Shown here: in pieces, positions 9,023 to 15,519 of the stretch
Numbering within the stretch: position 1 is the stretch's first letter
Layout of the letters: each line of letters starts with the position of its first letter
Made by a program: the position numbers and the translations under genes
NCBI RefSeq assembly: GCF_023148685.1
Contig: NZ_JAHXNL010000004.1
Location: forward strand, 72,594 to 136,593
Length of the DNA stretch: 64,000 bases
Origin: Georgenia sp. EYE_87
GTDB lineage: Bacteria > Actinomycetota > Actinomycetes > Actinomycetales > Actinomycetaceae
Reading direction: 5' to 3'
Notes under the pieces: model-generated
The model's database searches: none
What the model saw: the letters and a program-made list of their open reading frames with translations, nothing else
Told to the model about the DNA's origin: nothing

Positions 9023-10213
9023 TCAGTCCCACTGGACGGGGAGGCTGAGCATCCCGCGGAAGACCCAGCCGCCGTCGACGGCAGGGTGCTCTCGGTCGAG
9101 GCGGAGTTTCGGCAGCTCGGCGAAGAGTCGGGGCATAGCCACGCCGACCACCGAGGCCCGTGCCACCCAGGCGCCTGCGCAGAAGTGGTTGCCGCCGCCG
9201 AAGGCGAGGTGCGGTTTGCGGGGGCGGTTGATGTCGTAGGTCTCGGGGCTCTCGAAGACGGCGGGGTCGCGGTTCGCGGCGCCGACGACGACGCCGAGGC
9301 GGGCGCCCTTGGGGATGGCGACGCCTTCGAGGACGGTGTCCCGGGTGGCCTCACGTGGGTACATGCTTATGGGCGCAACCCAGCGGATGGACTCCTCGAA
9401 TGCATCCGACCACCGGTCGCCGTCTTGGACTTGGGCGAGCTGGTCCGGATTCGATAGCAATGCCCACACGGTGGTGCCGAGGGCGTCGCGGGGTTCGTTG
9501 AGGCCGCCGCCGATCGTCATCTTGAGGTTGGCGCGGATGGCCTCGAGCGGGATGGACATACTCGAAAGGCGCGAGAGGAGGCTTGCATCTGGCTTCTCGC
9601 GGAAGTAGGCGATCATCTCGTCGATCGCCCCATCGACCTCCCGGTAGGATTGTTCTGCCTTCGCCCAGACGTCAGGATCGTCCGCGTAGTTGCCTGTGCC
9701 GTCGATAAGCGTTTGCGACCAGCGCTGGAGGTCCGCCTGCGTGGCGTTGTAGAAGCCGATGATGAGGCGGAGGTTTTCCGCGGCGTACGGCGCCGCGAAC
9801 TCCCGGATGAGGTCGGCGCCCGGCCCCACCTCCTTGAGGCCGGCCAGGTAGGTCGCGGCGTTGCGCCTGAAGACCGCGTCCCAGTGCTGCTTGATGGCCT
9901 TAGGCCGCAGCACCCCGCCGTAGGACCGACGCTCGATGTCGTGCTCGGGGTCATCCTTGCGCAGCATGCTGTGCCCCATCGCGCGCTTCATCAGCGAGTT
10001 GGTCTCATCGGCGGAGAACGTCTCCTGGTCCTGCTCGACGACGTGGCACGCCTTGTACCCGACGGCCATGTAGCGGTTCACGGCCGGGACCCAGTGCACC
10101 GGCGCCTCTGGCCGCAGCCGCTCGTAGATCGGGTACGGGTTGTTGTACAGCTCCGTAATGGTCACCCAGTCGGCCACTGGTACCGGTCGAACGTGCGCTG
10201 CCTCTGCGGTCAT
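9023..10213 (-). CDS. Cytochrome P450, resembles the aromatic O-demethylase (CYP255/GcoA) group
   Basis: 396-residue soluble P450. The haem-binding loop is FGGGNHFCAGAW with the thiolate at Cys345, and the ExxR pair is Glu274/Arg277. The I-helix, which normally carries (A/G)Gx(D/E)T(T/S), reads GGGLNEPRD at residues 235-243, so the conserved oxygen-activating threonine is absent. From memory, guaiacol O-demethylase GcoA also replaces this motif with a Q-E-P-G type sequence, and both ends of the protein (NPYPIYERLRPEAP, W.FRG..SL.V.W) look similar to it; this was not aligned. The start ATG at 10213 has GAGGAGA 8 bases upstream. The order P450-ferredoxin-reductase suggests a three-gene operon, with a divergent LysR gene as the probable regulator. 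Demethylation of a methoxy-aromatic is an inference. Confidence 0.9.
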   Translation of the reverse strand: MTAEAAHVRPVPVADWVTITELYNNPYPIYERLRPEAPVHWVPAVNRYMAVGYKACHVVEQDQETFSADETNSLMKRAMGHSMLRKDDPEHDIERRSYGGVLRPKAIKQHWDAVFRRNAATYLAGLKEVGPGADLIREFAAPYAAENLRLIIGFYNATQADLQRWSQTLIDGTGNYADDPDVWAKAEQSYREVDGAIDEMIAYFREKPDASLLSRLSSMSIPLEAIRANLKMTIGGGLNEPRDALGTTVWALLSNPDQLAQVQDGDRWSDAFEESIRWVAPISMYPREATRDTVLEGVAIPKGARLGVVVGAANRDPAVFESPETYDINRPRKPHLAFGGGNHFCAGAWVARASVVGVAMPRLFAELPKLRLDREHPAVDGGWVFRGMLSLPVQWD

Positions 10214-10338
10214 CTGGCTCTCCTCGTCGATAGCTCCCCGCCACAGGGGCCCGTTCCTGGGCCATGCGACGAGTGTGTCCAGACGGGCTCGTCAGGTAAA
10301 GTTCCAATAAGTTCGGTACATCCAACATTGAGGTGGGA
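10214..10338. promoter_or_regulatory. Divergent promoter region between P450 operon and LysR gene
   Basis: This 125-base spacer drives the P450 operon leftward and the LysR gene rightward. It contains a direct repeat of AAGTTC at 10299-10304 and 10309-10314, spaced exactly 10 bases (one helical turn), in a locally AT-richer stretch. LysR proteins usually bind such divergent spacers, so this is a reasonable operator candidate. No clear -35/-10 pair was assigned. Confidence 0.45.
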
Positions 10339-11289
10339 ATGATGCCGCGTTACACCCTCCGTCAACTGAACTACTTCATGGCAGTGGCCGAGGCGGGCTC
10401 GATCACCGGGGCCGCCCAGCGGCTCCACGTGTCGCACACCGCCGTCTCCTCTGCCCTCTCCGAGCTGGAGCGGCTGCTGCACGCGCAGCTGCTCGTCCGG
10501 CGCAAGGCCCATGGTGTGACACTGACGCCGACGGGCTCCTACCTGCTCTCCCGGGCGTCCGAACTGCTAGAGGCGGCTGAGGAGCTGGAACTGAGCGTTG
10601 CCAGCAGCGGTGAGGAGCTTGTCGGTCCGCTTGTCGTCGGCTCGTACGTGACGGTGGCGCCCACAGTGCTGCCGCCGCTATGGGAGGGGTTCGCCGCGCG
10701 GCACCCCAAAGTGGAGCTCACCTTCGTGACCGGCACCCAGGACGAGATCCCCATGCGTCTCCTCGACGGTGAGCTGGACCTAGCGATCGTCTACGACATG
10801 GCCTTGCCACGTGGTGTTCGCTCGGTCCTCCTCTACGTCACCACTGCGCACATCATCATGCCGTCGGGGCACCGGCTTGCCGATGCCGAGGCCATTGCGC
10901 TCGGCGACCTCGCCGAGGATCCCATGGTGCTGCTTGAGGCGCCGCCGAGCAGCGAGCACACGATGCGGCTCTTCGAGGACGCCGGCGTCGAACCGCGCAT
11001 CCGGTACCGCACCACCGATTACGAATTCACGCGCTCACTCGTTGCGCGGGGTGTGGGCTACGCGGTGATGGTTCAGCGGCCTGCTGCAGACGTCTCCTAC
11101 GAAGGCCTGCCGCTAGTAGCCAAGCCCATCGTCCCGCCAGCGCGGCCAGTGCGGGTGCTCATGATCTGGCCCGAGGCCGTGCGGCTCAGCGATAGAGCTC
11201 GCGCAATGGTCGTCCTAGCGGCGGACTCAGGCTTACGCAGCGGGACGTCAGCGGCTGCGCGGCCGGCAGGTGTAGCAATCTCGGGGTGA
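10339..11289 (+). CDS. LysR-family transcriptional regulator
   Basis: 316-residue LysR-type regulator. An N-terminal winged helix-turn-helix (YTLRQLNYFMAVAEAGSITGAAQRLHVSHTAV, broken here only by position: about residues 4-38) is followed by a linker helix and a two-lobed effector-binding domain (LVVGSYVTVAPTVLPPLWEG onward). It is transcribed away from the P450 gene, the classic layout for a LysR protein that controls the neighbouring operon. A GTG at 10333 and ATGs at 10339 and 10342 are all in frame; GAGG at 10330-10333 best suits 10339. The last 20 residues or so are Ala/Gly/Pro-rich and probably disordered. The inducer is unknown; an aromatic substrate of the P450 is the obvious guess. 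Confidence 0.93.
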   Translation: MMPRYTLRQLNYFMAVAEAGSITGAAQRLHVSHTAVSSALSELERLLHAQLLVRRKAHGVTLTPTGSYLLSRASELLEAAEELELSVASSGEELVGPLVVGSYVTVAPTVLPPLWEGFAARHPKVELTFVTGTQDEIPMRLLDGELDLAIVYDMALPRGVRSVLLYVTTAHIIMPSGHRLADAEAIALGDLAEDPMVLLEAPPSSEHTMRLFEDAGVEPRIRYRTTDYEFTRSLVARGVGYAVMVQRPAADVSYEGLPLVAKPIVPPARPVRVLMIWPEAVRLSDRARAMVVLAADSGLRSGTSAAARPAGVAISG

Positions 11290-12305
11290 CTGCGGCTTTG
11301 CCCTGCTGCGGAATTCCAACCGTTGAGCGCGAGTTGGCCCGATGGATTCCGTGAACTAACGCATCGACGAGGGGGGACACGGGGCTGAAGGCCGAGAGCC
11401 ATTTGGCTCGCCGCCGCGCCGCCCTGTGGAGCCGGTCCCCGGAGGAACGACGGCGGATCGCGCCGTGGTGCTGTGGGTCCGCTGAGGCACCGGCATGACG
11501 ACCCTGGCCCACCCCCGTCGCGTCCTCGACGTCTCGCTCGTATGAGCGTTGGACCGGATCTTCCCGAGTGTCGAGGCCGCGGCTGCCGTGGGGTGGAACG
11601 CCGCGAAGCGCAACCGCTGCCCGACCATGCCTCAGCGAGAGACAGCCGAGGTCGACCCGCAGCTGTGGGAGCAGTACGCGGCCGAGCTGACCGCGATGCG
11701 CGAGCAGCTGCGCAGCGTGCCGGGCCACGACCGCGCCACCTAAGCCCAGGTGGCACGGGCAGGCTGGTGACCTGTACCAACGGGTTCGCGCTGGTCGTGC
11801 CACTTGAACCGGACCCTCCAGGTTGAGGAACCGCGACCTGGGGGCACCAACTAGTCGGAGAGGACCGGGCTCGCCGTCCGATGAATGGGCTTGCACGTCC
11901 ACTTGTCGAACAAGGGTGTGAAGCGCGCCCAGCAGTGCGTGATCCGGCGGGGCGGCGAAACTGCTGTTCCGGCCTCAGCAGCGTTCGTTTCCTGGACGAG
12001 AACGTGCTTTGTCGGACGCCCCGGTCGCCCCTGAGCCGCATACGAGGGCTGCCGCCCTCCGGTCGCTTCGCTCCCTTCGGTTGCCCTCGGAAAGGCTGCG
12101 AACCTTCCAGCCGTGAAGGCGTGGAGTACCTGAGTCGTGCGCTCTTCTGGGCAGTGGCGACGGGAGGGAGCGACGGTCGCCGGATGTTGAAGAGCCTTGG
12201 TCGGGTCTTCGACAGTTGAGATGCGACAGTCCGGCCGCATCGCTGATTCTTCCGCGCATGAGTGGCGGGACAGGATTCGTTTCTCGTCTGACCTCCGGGG
12301 CGGTT
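11290..12305. other. About 1 kb without a recognisable gene
   Basis: No frame here has both a ribosome binding site and a recognisable family. A 64-codon frame at 11549-11743 and the stop-interrupted frame just before it (from about 11385) have a coding-like composition, which suggests a decayed gene or insertion remnant, but nothing in them could be named. Widely spaced complementary arms GTGGCACG and CGTGCCAC occur at about 11750 and 11797. The stretch separates the P450/LysR block from genes that look like they belong to the conjugative element. Confidence 0.4.
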
Positions 12306-12803
12306 CTACGGCGTCGGGTGCCGGTGACGCCAGTATGTCCGCTCGGCTTCGTACGTTTGCTGGGCCCGCTCCCAGCTTGCGTCGGTGCCGAATGGTTTGT
12401 GCCCGAGCCTAAGGCAGGCGCCGCAGAAGATTCCGGTCTCGGGGTATGTGAAGAAGCCTGCGCCGCAGCGTACGCAGATCGGGCCCTGCGGTGGCGCTCC
12501 AGCGTCTGGGTAGAGGCGTTCGAGCTTGTCTGAGCCAGCGGCCGCGGCGATGGCCGCTTGTTGCAGTGCAGGGAGCAGCTCTCGGGCGTCCGCGGCCGTC
12601 AGAAACCACGGCAAGAGCGAGCGCCCCTCGTCACCGACCGCGGTACCGAGCGCGCAGGCGGTTATCGCTGCGAGGAACCGTCCCAACTGCTCGCCCGCCA
12701 GCCGGACGTGCCACTCCGTTCCCTCATGGTCTATCTCGAGAGTGCCGTATCCGGGGTCGTCGAGCATGATGCTGTATTCGGCGCGGAACCAGTAGGTGCT
12801 CAT
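12306..12803 (-). CDS. Uncharacterised protein with C-terminal zinc ribbon
   Basis: 165-residue protein of unknown function. The N-terminal two thirds (WFRAEYSIMLDDPGYGTLEIDHEG...) is a mixed domain I do not recognise. The C-terminal part has two CxxC knuckles, Cys110/Cys113 and Cys127/Cys130 (CVRC and CGAC), 13 residues apart, which should bind one zinc. The ATG at 12803 has GGAG six bases upstream and lies two bases after the stop of the glutaredoxin-like gene, so the pair forms an operon. Zinc ribbons of this sort occur in DNA- or RNA-binding proteins and in proteins that need metal for folding; nothing indicates which applies. It is probably part of the element's accessory load. Confidence 0.75.
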   Translation of the reverse strand: MSTYWFRAEYSIMLDDPGYGTLEIDHEGTEWHVRLAGEQLGRFLAAITACALGTAVGDEGRSLLPWFLTAADARELLPALQQAAIAAAAGSDKLERLYPDAGAPPQGPICVRCGAGFFTYPETGIFCGACLRLGHKPFGTDASWERAQQTYEAERTYWRHRHPTP

Positions 12804-12805
12804 TG

Positions 12806-13186
12806 TTACTCCGTCAGCCGCCCAGCTACGTCGCCTACAGGGCCGACGGTGGCGGGTGCTTGCGCTCGGCTCAAAGATGGGCCACCGCTATCGCCTGGCG
12901 CAGATCGGCGTCGGGTAGGGGGGTCGAGACTTCCTCGGTTGCCCTCACCCCTCGCGTCCCTCAACAAGGCAATTGCCTCGCGCAGCCGGTCGGGTTGCAA
13001 TCCGGACCACCATTGCTCGGCGTGCTCGACAACTGGCAGCGCTTGGTGCCCGGCAGCCCTGAATTCGTCAGCCTTCTTCGGGTGCCGCCCAAGGTCTACG
13101 ACCTGGAAGGGCGCACCGGCCCGCTCGAGGACGTTCCTCGTCAGTCGGCAGGCCGCACAACTGGGCGTGCCGTAGATGGTGAGCAT
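12806..13186 (-). CDS. Glutaredoxin/NrdH-like thiol-redox protein
   Basis: 126-residue protein whose first 75 residues are a glutaredoxin-fold domain: MLTIYGTPSCAACRLT gives the CxxC redox pair (Cys10, Cys13), and ALPVV near residue 50 is the cis-proline segment. The C-terminal 50 residues (GEGNRGSLDPPTRRRS...) are low complexity and probably disordered. The ATG at 13186 is chosen because AAGAGGAGG lies just upstream; a longer frame extends to 13681 but overlaps the neighbouring gene and has no reason to be used. It would reduce disulphides or mixed disulphides in the cytoplasm, perhaps with mycothiol. Its only partner in the transcript is the zinc-ribbon protein, whose cysteines could be a target; that link is speculation. 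Confidence 0.8.
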   Translation of the reverse strand: MLTIYGTPSCAACRLTRNVLERAGAPFQVVDLGRHPKKADEFRAAGHQALPVVEHAEQWWSGLQPDRLREAIALLRDARGEGNRGSLDPPTRRRSAPGDSGGPSLSRAQAPATVGPVGDVAGRLTE

Positions 13187-13260
13187 GGGTCCTCCTCTTG
13201 TCTGAATCGACTCGGCAGATCCGCTGGTGCCTTCTGCCAGGCGGTGTACGTGGCCGTTTC

Positions 13261-14634
13261 TTATGGAGCAACCACCGAGCGATGCGGTGTATTGGACAGA
13301 CTCGGGCCGACTGCGAGGTCGGGCGTTGCGGGCCTCTGCTCGCGAGTTCGTCGGGTCGTTCTGTGTCCGAGGGTGGTCCGGGCGGAATTCAGTTGAGCCC
13401 GCGGTGCTCGTCCGTGTTCGTTCGTCGGGTACGCGGCTCTGAGGCTGTGGAGCGCTGTGACCAGGCGGGGTGCGTCGTCCAGGAAGTTGTAGCGGTTCCA
13501 TGCGTAGGTTCCGGCATCTGAGTAAGAGATGAGCCAGCGTCCGGAGCTGAGTTGCTTGTTCGCAGCACGAGCAAGTTGCTCGACAACGAACGGCCCGTGG
13601 TGGATGAGGCCGCGTAGGGCGATGGCGTCGGGACCTCGAAGCGCCAGTGTTCCTGGTCGTTGTTCGCGGAGGTACTGCCACATGAGTGTGGTCTGAACAA
13701 GAGGTGTGGTGTCGCCAAGCACGAGCGCGGATACGTCCCGTGATTCGGGGCGAACCTCCTGTCCGATCCGCGTTGCCAGACTTCGCGCGAGTTCCACGCT
13801 GCGCCCGTGCTGGCGGGGCTCCAGGAGAGCGGCTGATGTGAGGAGGATGCGTGCCTGGCCGAGTGCGGTGCGGGCGATGACGTCGGGGCGTATCTCCTCT
13901 GCGTGTTCGAGCTGAGCCGGTATCCGGCGCTGTGCTTCGAGAAGCGCTGCAGTAGAGGTGACGGCAAGCGGGCGGGTGGAGCTCGGTGGGACGCGTAGCC
14001 CGGAGAGGTCTGGAAGCGCGCCCGCCCGCGAGATTGCGTCCGCTTCGACCGCGAGAAGTGAGGCCGGGCTCCTTTCGGCTTCTGCGAGAGCTCGAGCGAC
14101 CCGATCGGCACCTTCGCCGTCAGGATGGACGCGCCGCGCGGAGATGAGCAGCTGGCGATCGAGGTTCTGTACGACCGGCGTCATGGCGGCGACGTCTGCG
14201 ACGAGGCTCCACCGGTGGTGTGGCCCAAAGGCGCTTCTTTCGGCGGCGAGGTCGTGGCGAGCGATGATCGCGGACCGTGCCACATTGCGCCAGATCCCTG
14301 CCGTGGCGGAGGATAAACGCTCAGCACGTACGTCCAGAAACGACTGCTGCGTCGGAGTCAAGGGGTAACTCTCGATAGCCTGTCGGAGCGCCTCCACTGG
14401 ATGGTTCATGACCTCACCCAATGTGACTCGTGAGACGACGTCCGGGCTCTTTGATCGCTTCCCGTGGTCCTGCCCGGTAGCCACTGCCATCGACTCCTGC
14501 ATGAGCCGGATTGCTTCGTGCCGGCCCATAAGCGCGACGGCCAAACCGACTTCATCGAGGTACCTGGAGCCCAGACTGGTTGACAGGTGTGTCAGGTGTT
14601 GGGCCAGCTGTGCGCTCTCCTCTCGGTACGTCAT
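13261..14634 (-). CDS. Uncharacterised element protein
   Basis: 457-residue predicted soluble, largely alpha-helical protein with no signal peptide or membrane segment and no catalytic motif I recognise. The N-terminal half is rich in Ala/Arg/Glu helices; a patch around residues 350-380 (LSSGRWLISYSDAGTYAWNRYNFLDDAPRLV) is aromatic and probably a folded core. The last 60 residues are Arg/Thr/Pro-rich and likely disordered or nucleic-acid binding. The ATG overlaps the stop of the 109-residue gene upstream by ATGA, making it the third gene of a coupled operon transcribed away from the relaxase. A relaxosome-accessory or transfer-regulation role is possible only by position. Confidence 0.65.
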   Translation of the reverse strand: MTYREESAQLAQHLTHLSTSLGSRYLDEVGLAVALMGRHEAIRLMQESMAVATGQDHGKRSKSPDVVSRVTLGEVMNHPVEALRQAIESYPLTPTQQSFLDVRAERLSSATAGIWRNVARSAIIARHDLAAERSAFGPHHRWSLVADVAAMTPVVQNLDRQLLISARRVHPDGEGADRVARALAEAERSPASLLAVEADAISRAGALPDLSGLRVPPSSTRPLAVTSTAALLEAQRRIPAQLEHAEEIRPDVIARTALGQARILLTSAALLEPRQHGRSVELARSLATRIGQEVRPESRDVSALVLGDTTPLVQTTLMWQYLREQRPGTLALRGPDAIALRGLIHHGPFVVEQLARAANKQLSSGRWLISYSDAGTYAWNRYNFLDDAPRLVTALHSLRAAYPTNEHGRAPRAQLNSARTTLGHRTTRRTREQRPATPDLAVGPSLSNTPHRSVVAP

Positions 14635-14960
14635 GGCGTTCCGGCCCCATCGACGCCAAGTCGATCGCCCGCAAGTTCTCGGGCGGCGTGGGCTATCGCG
14701 GCGGCCTCCTCGATGGAGATGGCTGCCGAAGCCGCCGCCATCAGCGCACTGCGCACTTCTTCGATGTCTGGGACAGGCAGATGGCCAACACTGCCGGTCG
14801 GCGGGAACGGTGGATGTAATGCCTCGATGGCCCAGAAGGCGATACCGGCGTCGATGCCCTCAGCCACCATTAGCGCGCCGCCGTGGTCGGCACGGCGCTT
14901 GAGCAGTCGGCGGGCAACCGCCATCTGCTCGCTCTGGGGACGCTTTGAGATCCTGTTCAT
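14631..14960 (-). CDS. Small uncharacterised protein, middle gene of relaxase-divergent operon
   Basis: 109-residue protein of unknown function. It begins with a basic segment (MNRISKRPQSEQMAVARRLLKRR) and continues with Ala-rich helices (EEVRSALMAAASAAISIEEAAAIAHAARELAGD is one long helical stretch, residues about 66-98). Both ends overlap neighbours by four bases: its ATG overlaps the stop of the coiled-coil gene and its TGA overlaps the start of the 457-residue gene. This tight coupling suggests the three products are made in fixed proportion and may interact. The basic N-terminus would suit DNA contact near the presumed oriT just upstream; that is inference. Confidence 0.65.
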   Translation of the reverse strand: MNRISKRPQSEQMAVARRLLKRRADHGGALMVAEGIDAGIAFWAIEALHPPFPPTGSVGHLPVPDIEEVRSALMAAASAAISIEEAAAIAHAARELAGDRLGVDGAGTP

Positions 14961-15400
14961 GTCGACGAGTCTTCGTCGGCGGAGCCGAGCGCGTTTGGCG
15001 CAGTGTGGACAGCGGTCGACCCCTTCTGGCCCTGTGGATGCGAGTGCACCAAGGGCGAATCCTCTTCCGGCTCCTTATGGGACGAAGTCGAATGCGGCGT
15101 GCGCTGCTCCCGCTCCGCGTCCCTACGGATACGCCGTACTTCTCGCGCTTCGATTCCGAGGAGTACAGCCACACGGCTCGGCGTCTCGCCGAGGTTGAGG
15201 AGGTCCTGAACCGTTGCGTCCATCCGCTCATCGAGGGCCTGAAGCTTGGTGGCGAGTTCGTCCCGCTCGTCCCCAGCGGTGTAGTACTTCGCAGCAGCCT
15301 CCTCAATTAGGCGATCCCGCTTGTCACGCTCGGCGTCGAGCCTCAGCCGTGCACTCCTCGCACGTTCCCTTGCGTCGATCTGACGGTTCGTTCGAGCCAC
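14957..15400 (-). CDS. Coiled-coil protein, possible relaxosome accessory
   Basis: 147-residue protein starting with a strongly charged coiled coil (RQIDARERARSARLRLDAE and following, to about residue 50), then a short helix-turn-helix-like segment (LGETPSRVAVLLGIEAREVRRIRRDAE, about residues 70-97), then a disordered Ser/Glu/His tail. The frame is open from a GTG at 15412, but only the GTG at 15400 has a good Shine-Dalgarno (GAGG, six bases upstream), so I prefer it. It is first in a three-gene operon divergent from the MobF relaxase, with the inverted repeats at 15432-15473 between them. A small HTH/coiled-coil protein in this position is often an oriT-binding accessory protein; here that is an inference from layout. 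Confidence 0.6.
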   Translation of the reverse strand: MARTNRQIDARERARSARLRLDAERDKRDRLIEEAAAKYYTAGDERDELATKLQALDERMDATVQDLLNLGETPSRVAVLLGIEAREVRRIRRDAEREQRTPHSTSSHKEPEEDSPLVHSHPQGQKGSTAVHTAPNALGSADEDSST

Positions 15401-15431
15401 CTTTTGCCTCACTATGCGTAGTTGATGTCGT

Positions 15432-15473
15432 CATGTTGTGTCATACTCAACATGCAGAGGTCTACACACCTCT
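15432..15473. promoter_or_regulatory. Candidate oriT / operator between relaxase and accessory operon
   Basis: Two perfect inverted repeats lie side by side in an AT-richer patch: CATGTTG/CAACATG (15432-15438 and 15448-15454, 9-base loop) and AGAGGT/ACCTCT (15456-15461 and 15468-15473, 6-base loop), the latter extendable by GC pairs. MobF relaxases commonly nick beside such repeats close to their own gene, here 47 bases upstream of the relaxase start. The same spacer must also hold both divergent promoters, so the repeats could instead be repressor sites. No nick-site consensus was matched. Confidence 0.5.
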
Positions 15474-15519
15474 TGCACTACTAGTGGCGTCGGGCGCGCA
15501 CAGGGGGGCAGCGCTGGTG

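Noticed and set aside
11549-11743. 64-codon frame between the LysR gene and the zinc-ribbon gene
   Set aside because: It has no convincing ribosome binding site or family; reported only as part of a region without a recognisable gene.
15214-15519. Extended N-terminus of the relaxase
   Set aside because: The extra 102 codons read through the candidate oriT and the opposite-strand operon start, and the family begins at MTVHVLHAGDGY.
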